From: Clostridiales bacterium
GTDB lineage: Bacteria; Bacillota; Clostridia; Saccharofermentanales; DTU023
Length of the DNA stretch: 16,614 nt
Direction: 5' to 3'
Assembly: GCA_004556455.1 (NCBI GenBank)
Contig: SFGY01000021.1
Coordinates: 1-16,614, forward strand
Shown: positions 12,897 through 16,614 of the stretch, one piece after another
Numbering within the stretch: position 1 is the stretch's first letter
Layout: each line of letters opens with the position of its first letter
Notes under the pieces: model-generated
Told to the model about the DNA's origin: nothing
Seen by the model: the letters and a program-made list of their open reading frames with translations, nothing else
Databases searched by the model: none
Program-made: the position numbers and the translations under genes

Positions 12897-13403
12897 GTGA
12901 AAACGATCATTTACACCACCAATACCGGCAGCGCAGAGCGCTATGCCCGACTGCTGTCACAGGAAACAGGGCTTCCTGCCTGCTCTCTGGCGGAGGCGAA
13001 AAAGAAGGTCCCCTCCGGCGCGGAGATCATCTATCTGGGCTGGATCATGGCAGGCTCCGTCAAGGGCTATGCCGATGCGGCCAAGCGCTATCAGGTGCGG
13101 GCCGTCTGCGCAGTCGGCATGGGACAAACCGGGACGCAGACAGATGAGGTGCGGAAAAAGAACCGCATTCCCGCAAGCATCCCGCTCTTTACGCTGCAGG
13201 GCAATTTTGATATCAAAAAGCTGCACGGCATTTACCGTCCCATGATGGAGCTTATGGTCAGAACCGCAGGAAAAGGGCTATCGAAAAAGGACGACCGCAC
13301 ACCGGAGGAGGACGATATGCTGGACATGATGCTTCACGGCGGCCAGCGGGTGCGCGTGGAGAACCTGCGTTCTGCGCTGGGTTGGTACAGAGCGCAGGAA
13401 TAA
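12897..13403 (+). CDS. Flavodoxin-like protein, 168 aa
   Basis: The N-terminus MKTIIYTTNTGSAERYARLL (GTG start) is a flavodoxin strand followed by the phosphate-binding loop TNTGSAERYA, a variant of T-x-T-G-x-T. GAEIIYLGWIMAGSVKGYAD fits the second strand and FMN-ring loop. AVCAVGMGQTG and IPLFTLQGNFD are further alternating strand-loop parts. The C-terminal 50 residues are charged and helical. It probably binds FMN and carries electrons in the cytosol, but the partner is unknown. I chose the GTG at 12897 because AAAGAGG precedes it and the strand begins there. The upstream ATG at 12852 would add 15 unrelated residues. Confidence 0.8.
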   Translation: MKTIIYTTNTGSAERYARLLSQETGLPACSLAEAKKKVPSGAEIIYLGWIMAGSVKGYADAAKRYQVRAVCAVGMGQTGTQTDEVRKKNRIPASIPLFTLQGNFDIKKLHGIYRPMMELMVRTAGKGLSKKDDRTPEEDDMLDMMLHGGQRVRVENLRSALGWYRAQE

Positions 13404-13427
13404 CATCCGGGGAGTGAGCGTTATCCC

Positions 13428-13544
13428 ATGCCGCAAATGCGGCTCCGCTCCATCCGCAGCAGCGATATTGCCTTCACCATGGGCGCAAAAGGGCCGCTTT
13501 GGGAAAGAGCAAAGCATTTTGACGGTGAGATTCCACTGTTCTGA
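13428..13544 (+). CDS. Small ORF of unknown function, 38 aa (possibly a remnant)
   Basis: A 38-residue frame starts MPQMRLRSIRSSDIAFTMGA and ends FDGEIPLF before a stop. GGGGAG lies 13 bases upstream, too far for a good ribosome binding site. The first codons contain the palindrome GCCGCAAATGCGGC (13430-13443). It lies between the flavodoxin and hydrolase genes on the same strand. Given the truncated genes around it, it may be the end of a lost gene. Not recognised. Confidence 0.35.
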   Translation: MPQMRLRSIRSSDIAFTMGAKGPLWERAKHFDGEIPLF

Positions 13545-13561
13545 GAAAGAGAGACAAGAAA

Positions 13562-14194
13562 ATGAAGGAATCCATTCTCTACATTCACGGAAAGGGCGGC
13601 GCGGCGGAGGAAGCCGAGCACTACAAGCCCCTCTTTCCGGATTGCGAGGTCATCGGCTTCGACTATCGTTCCCGGACGCCCTGGGAGGCCCGGGAGGAAT
13701 TTCCGGCCTTTTTCGCGGGGCAGCGGCAGGGCTGTGACCGCCTTACATTGATCGCCAACAGCATCGGCGCGTTCTTCGCCATGTCCGCATTGGATGAGAC
13801 GCTGGCGGACCGGGCCTGCTTCATCTCCCCGGTGGTGGATATGGAAAGCCTCATCGGCAATATGATGCAGTGGGCGCATGTAACGGAACAAGAGCTTGCC
13901 CAAAAGCGTGAAATACCGACTGATTTCGGGGAAACGCTTTCATGGGATTATCTTCTCTATGTGCGGCAACACCCGATAGCATGGAATGTCCCGACGCGGA
14001 TCCTGTACGGCGAACACGACAACCTGACCTCCCTGGAAACCGTATCGGTGTTCGCCCGGCGCCATCACGCGAACCTCACCGTTATGCCCGGCGGGGAGCA
14101 CTGGTTCCATACGCCGGAGCAGATGCGGTTCCTGGACGATTGGATTGCGGCGGACGAAGCATGCGGCGGCTCCCTGGGGCCTCGGACGCATTGA
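13562..14194 (+). CDS. Alpha/beta hydrolase, 210 aa
   Basis: A small single-domain hydrolase, cytosolic with no signal peptide. It opens with MKESILYIHGKGGAAEEAEH, a first strand and H-G oxyanion loop. The nucleophile elbow is ANSIG (Ser67), a G-x-S-x-G variant with Ala in the first place. The acid is probably Asp153 in LYGEHDNLTS and the histidine His180 in PGGEHWFH (or His183). It resembles the small 'alpha/beta hydrolase' proteins of Clostridia that act on esters, but the substrate cannot be inferred. AGAGAGACAAGAA precedes the ATG. The last residues (ACGGSLGPRTH) look unstructured and could be a modified end. Confidence 0.85.
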   Translation: MKESILYIHGKGGAAEEAEHYKPLFPDCEVIGFDYRSRTPWEAREEFPAFFAGQRQGCDRLTLIANSIGAFFAMSALDETLADRACFISPVVDMESLIGNMMQWAHVTEQELAQKREIPTDFGETLSWDYLLYVRQHPIAWNVPTRILYGEHDNLTSLETVSVFARRHHANLTVMPGGEHWFHTPEQMRFLDDWIAADEACGGSLGPRTH

Positions 14195-14228
14195 CAGAAT
14201 TATGGATAAAAAATAAGGAGAAACTGCA

Positions 14229-14375
14229 ATGGCAGAAAAGAAAATTACCATTCGCCCCGAAACCAAGGACGATTACAGGGCCGTTGAAAACCTGACCCGG
14301 GAGGCGTTCTGGAATGTCTACCGCCCCGGCTGCATGGAGCACTATGTGCTGCACTGCTACCGGCCCGCTTTATAG
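14229..14375 (+). pseudogene. GNAT N-acetyltransferase, 3'-truncated (48 aa)
   Basis: AAGGAG lies about 8 bases before an ATG. It opens a typical GNAT N-terminus: MAEKKITIRPETKDDYRAVE, then a helix and a variable stretch ending MEHYVLHCYR. The complete family has about 165-175 residues with the acetyl-CoA site in the second half. Here the frame stops three codons after CYR (P-A-L, stop), so the active part is absent. The hairpin CCGGCC-CGCTTTATA-GGCCGG covers the break at 14360-14380. The downstream sequence does not continue the family in another frame, so this is a deletion or rearrangement and not a simple frameshift. Confidence 0.75.
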
Positions 14376-14469
14376 GCCGGCACGGTGGAGCAGCATTTTC
14401 TGATCTGCCGGCTGATTTCCGGCGGGGTGTTCTGTATTTTCGGATTTTTCTCTATCCGATAAGCTGCCA

Positions 14470-14676
14470 CTATTTGAACCGGTATCTTCTTCGTTCGGAT
14501 GGCACAAATATAGTGCCCGGAATAAATGTCACTATATGTATAAATGAAAAGCCGAAAAATACCCCGGCATCCACGACTGTAAAATAGAATATTGCAAATA
14601 TAATGATTTCCCACCGCTTACCGCTCACAGGTTGAATCCACTGTTCGCAAATATTGGCCCAGATTTCGTTAAGCAT
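14470..14676 (-). CDS. Small membrane protein of unknown function, 68 aa
   Basis: The protein begins MLNEIWANICEQWIQPVSGK. It has a hydrophobic region RWEIIIFAIFYFTVVDAGVF and onwards, followed by a second short one (IVTFIPGTIF), and ends with the basic tail SERRRYRFK. This suggests one or two membrane helices with a positive cytoplasmic end. AAGGAGG is placed about 6 bases before the ATG, a strong translation signal that supports a real gene. It lies 74 bases downstream of the 14751-15437 gene on the same strand. It may be truncated where it faces the broken GNAT gene. No family recognised. Confidence 0.55.
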   Translation of the reverse strand: MLNEIWANICEQWIQPVSGKRWEIIIFAIFYFTVVDAGVFFGFSFIHIVTFIPGTIFVPSERRRYRFK

Positions 14677-14750
14677 ATGCGGCCTCCTTCAGAATCTCAG
14701 GGGAAAAGTCGGCAGATTTCTTCAGTCTCCTCCATGCCGAGCCGGTACTC

Positions 14751-15437
14751 TCAATCGAGCAGCCAAGGCATATAGCGTTTTAGGTACTTGAGGTTAAACG
14801 CCCTGGATTCCTCCGCAAAGTCCGCCAGGGGCTGCAGATCCTCCTTGGCCAGGCATTCCCGGGCCACAAAGGCCATCATAGGCTTCCAGGAACGCCAGTA
14901 ATCCCGCGTCAATTTTTCCGGCCGGACATCATCCTCCGGATAATAAGCGGATCTGGCACAGGTCGAGTGCTCGAGGGCTTTCCAGATTCCCTCAGCATCG
15001 CCGATGTCGTACCAGAGGCAGGGGCGCTCCGGCCAGGTAAGCTCTTTTTCGCGGGGGATGGTCAGGATATCCTTTGCCGTATGAATCGAATCCAACAGCT
15101 TCAATGTGACCTCCATCTGCCGGTTCATATCGAGGGCTTCCTGTGTAAAGGGCTCTCCTATGAGCCAGGAGGGGTGGATATAATGATTTAATGCATAAGA
15201 CGTCATATCTGTCTGGCTGCGGTAATTGCACCAGAGATACTCGGATAAGGTCTGGGAATAGAACTGGATTTCCGGATAAACAAAGCCGGAACAGATGATG
15301 ATCTGCATGATGCCGTCACCCGTCAGGCGGACAAATTCTGTGCAGTCGCGGAGAGGAAAGAAGCCTTGCCGTTCCAGCGTGTCTTTCCAGTTCTGGGCCA
15401 TGAATGCGTCCATTTCCTTCAAATATGAATTTCTCAT
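14751..15437 (-). CDS. Hypothetical protein, 228 aa
   Basis: I start at the ATG preceded by AAGGAG (MRNSYLKEMDAFMAQNWKDT). An earlier in-frame ATG 17 codons upstream lacks such a site. The protein is soluble, rich in Trp, Tyr and acidic residues, with no signal or membrane segment. The first 90 residues (helix, RQGFFPLRDCTEFVRLTGDG, then strands QIIICSGFVYPEIQF) recall DUF4304-type domains, but the likeness is weak and from memory. The C-terminal half, with YWRSWKPMMAFVARECLAKE, is helical. The middle gene of three minus-strand genes. Function unknown. Confidence 0.7.
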   Translation of the reverse strand: MRNSYLKEMDAFMAQNWKDTLERQGFFPLRDCTEFVRLTGDGIMQIIICSGFVYPEIQFYSQTLSEYLWCNYRSQTDMTSYALNHYIHPSWLIGEPFTQEALDMNRQMEVTLKLLDSIHTAKDILTIPREKELTWPERPCLWYDIGDAEGIWKALEHSTCARSAYYPEDDVRPEKLTRDYWRSWKPMMAFVARECLAKEDLQPLADFAEESRAFNLKYLKRYMPWLLD

Positions 15438-15521
15438 AGCGTTCTCCTTATTATCATCAGGGGGACATTTTGCCCCCATTATCTCCAAAATGCTGTCTGT
15501 TAAGGGGTGCTGTGCGTATCG

Positions 15522-15929
15522 TTATTTTCCATTCCTGTATCTTGATCTCATCAGAGAATCAACCTGAAAACGGATAACCAGACAGAGCAGACCTTTTACT
15601 GCAATCAGGGAAAAAATGAGGATGTTGTTTTGCACGCCATACAGCACATAAACTGCAAGCAAGATTGCATATTGAGGGACAAGTGATACCAACTCCACCA
15701 AATAGATCCAATGATACACATCAAACACTGATCTGTGACTTTTTAGGAAAGATTTGATAAAACCCAGGAAAACACGATCTTTTAAGGATCGCTGCCTGTA
15801 GATTTTCCTTGCGGTTTTCCGATTTCCTGCGCCAATTAAAAAATCATATAAAAATCTACGCAGGGAGCTAATGGCAATCGTATCCAAAAGAACCAAAAGA
15901 ACGACATACAAAACTACAGCTTTGCTCAT
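15522..15929 (-). CDS. Membrane protein of unknown function, 135 aa
   Basis: The protein begins MSKAVVLYVVLLVLLDTIAI, a first membrane helix. A basic loop RKTARKIYRQRSLKDR follows. Two more hydrophobic segments come after it (YHWIYLVELVSLVPQYAILL and onwards, and NNILIFSLIAVKGLLCLVI), and the end is the basic tail RSRYRNGK. So about three to four membrane helices. AAGGGGTGA is about 8 bases before the ATG, and a fair promoter lies upstream. First gene of the minus-strand group, 84 bases before the hypothetical gene. No family recognised. Confidence 0.65.
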   Translation of the reverse strand: MSKAVVLYVVLLVLLDTIAISSLRRFLYDFLIGAGNRKTARKIYRQRSLKDRVFLGFIKSFLKSHRSVFDVYHWIYLVELVSLVPQYAILLAVYVLYGVQNNILIFSLIAVKGLLCLVIRFQVDSLMRSRYRNGK

Positions 15930-15983
15930 GGAGCATCACCCCTTTTACTTTGCCGCCTTACTTCTAAAGCAAAGACATAATTA

Positions 15984-16013
15984 AGTATACGACTGACCGG
16001 CCCCGCTTGGCAA
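15984..16013 (-). promoter_or_regulatory. Probable sigma-A promoter of the minus-strand gene group
   Basis: On the minus strand TTGCCA (16008-16013) and TATACT (15984-15989) are 18 bases apart. The -10 lies about 55 bases before the ATG at 15929. Confidence 0.5.
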
Positions 16014-16120
16014 GGTTATTTTCACAGGATCGTTGTTGGAGCTGCAGACACGGCGTCTGGCTGTGGGCAGGAAAAAATCAACCCGGGATATTCGTTCCAA
16101 CCCCAATCACCAAAAACAAC

Positions 16121-16151
16121 GGACACACTGCCTCACGGAGACGGTGTGTCC
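16121..16151 (-). terminator. Rho-independent terminator (minus strand)
   Basis: GGACACACTG (16121-16130) pairs with CGGTGTGTCC (16142-16151), 10 pairs with one G-U, and an 11-nt loop. On the minus strand GTTGTTTTTGG follows. It sits about 30 bases after the stop of the minus-strand remnant at 16181. Confidence 0.75.
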
Positions 16152-16180
16152 GTTCAATTTACGCGTTGTCCTCTATGCCC

Positions 16181-16288
16181 TCAGGTGAAGCTCAGTTCTG
16201 CTGTTCCTTGATGGCAGCCTGTGCGGCGGGTCAAAAAGTTGCAGATATACTTCTTTGCATCGTCGATCGTCAAGGTACGGCTGTAAGT
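16181..16288 (-). pseudogene. C-terminal remnant of an unidentified minus-strand gene
   Basis: On the minus strand an open stretch reads YSRTLTIDDAKKYICNFLTR, continues RTGCHQGTAELSFT and stops at 16181-16183. A good terminator follows. It has no start codon of its own, and upstream the DNA belongs to the Rhs fragment on the other strand. I take it as the tail of a gene whose 5' part was removed. The sequence is too short to assign. Confidence 0.4.
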
Positions 16289-16425
16289 GATGCCAAGGGG
16301 AACACAACGACAACCACTTACGACTCCAAAGGCCGGTTGACGAAAAAGACTTTACAAATGAAGGAAGCCTTGTGTATACGTACACAGGGGGAAAGGAAGC
16401 AAATCAGACATCATCTTTTATTTAG
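16283..16425 (+). pseudogene. Rhs/YD-repeat protein fragment with frameshift
   Basis: VSDAKGNTTTTTYDSKGRLT is a YD (Rhs) repeat: D-A-x-G-N-x-T-x-x-x-Y-D-x-x-G-R-L-x. Such repeats make the shell of Rhs and wall-associated toxin proteins. After KKT the reading must slip by one base near 16351-16356 to continue as NEGSLVYTYTGGKEANQTSS and stop at 16423-16425. The beginning (thousands of bases in intact genes) and the true C-terminal toxin are absent. The fragment abuts a remnant on the other strand at about 16283, which marks a junction. Confidence 0.65.
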
Positions 16426-16479
16426 ATTTAAGCAAATAATATAGTCTTTTTTCGTTTTTGACATGTCAAGGTTCTGCTC

Positions 16480-16614
16480 ATGAAAAAGGTATTTGTGATA
16501 TTCACTATCAGCGTCCTTCTAATATTTGTCATATTGTTGGTATCCTGCTCGTTAGGGATTTCAAGTATGAAGAAGGAGTTTTTCACAAGGAGAGGCTTCT
16601 TAAATTCAAATGAC
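16480..16614 (+). CDS. Lipoprotein-like protein, 5' part (runs off the window)
   Basis: The frame starts MKKVFVIFTISVLLIFVILL, a basic N-terminus and long hydrophobic segment, followed by VSCSLG. Cys23 after L-V-S fits a lipoprotein signal (lipobox), so the mature protein would be anchored outside the membrane. A plain membrane anchor is the alternative. The frame is open to the end of the window (45 codons). AAGG lies about 8 bases upstream. TTGACA at 16458-16463 could be part of a promoter, but no clear -10 follows. Its place after an Rhs fragment suggests an orphan immunity or accessory gene, which is only a guess. Confidence 0.55.
   Translation, partial: MKKVFVIFTISVLLIFVILLVSCSLGISSMKKEFFTRRGFLNSND

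Noticed and set aside
14376..14469. Possible continuation of the truncated GNAT gene, with a short GCCGG/CCGGC hairpin
   Set aside because: No frame continues the family and the hairpin has only 5 pairs. I see nothing else in this stretch.
15460..15477. GGGGG-n8-CCCCC hairpin upstream of the 14751-15437 gene
   Set aside because: A short G/C stem without a T-run. It could affect the leader but is not convincing as a terminator or operator.
16014..16120. Possible coding start of a plus-strand frame at 16007
   Set aside because: It has no ribosome binding site and runs through a minus-strand terminator; only the later YD-repeat part is protein-like.

Overview
The window looks like a chromosomal accessory region of a moderately to highly G+C-rich Gram-positive anaerobe, most likely a gut Clostridia member (Oscillospiraceae-like). 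This rests on AGGAGG-type ribosome binding sites, near-consensus sigma-A promoters, a Gram-positive sorting tail, and families common in those genomes (Cys-rich KTR, BspA-type LRR_5, CPBP, large serine recombinase). The taxon is an inference. Base composition is mosaic: about 1-4300 and 14400-16614 look clearly more A+T-rich than 4600-10000.

Region 1 (1-4470) is the decayed end of a mobile element. From left to right it holds a probably frameshifted hypothetical gene, the membrane tail of a lost surface protein with its terminator, and a 5'-truncated AlbA_2/HATPase_c_4 regulator. A zinc-ribbon gene and a coiled-coil gene follow this regulator. A large serine recombinase comes next. About 100 bp after it lies a tRNA-Ala(GGC) gene whose D-arm carries 29 extra bases; without them the tRNA would be exactly 76 nt.

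Region 2 (4566-7974) is a compact four-gene operon: an ArsR-like winged-helix regulator, a small P-loop kinase-like protein, an ABC ATPase and a large permease. A perfect inverted repeat sits between the -35 and -10 of its promoter, and a strong hairpin closes it. Region 3 (8012-9387, minus strand) is a TetR-GNAT operon. Its promoter is a consensus -35/-10 pair with a palindromic TetR-type operator filling the spacer. A leftover tail of a second GNAT gene abuts its end.

Region 4 (9400-14400, plus strand) starts with a large inverted repeat and a BspA-like LRR protein. A TetR-KTR-CPBP cluster follows. Then come a kinase C-terminal fragment, an ICMT-like methyltransferase with an odd tail, a flavodoxin-like protein, a tiny ORF, an alpha/beta hydrolase and a GNAT gene cut off after 45 residues. 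Several of these are truncated or run into each other, so this stretch seems to have been built and worn by repeated recombination.

Region 5 (14470-16614) is more A+T-rich. It has three minus-strand genes (two membrane proteins and a cytosolic protein of unknown role), then remnants of an unidentified minus gene and of an Rhs/YD-repeat protein. The start of a lipoprotein-like gene runs off the right edge. No rRNA, CRISPR array or intact insertion sequence was seen.
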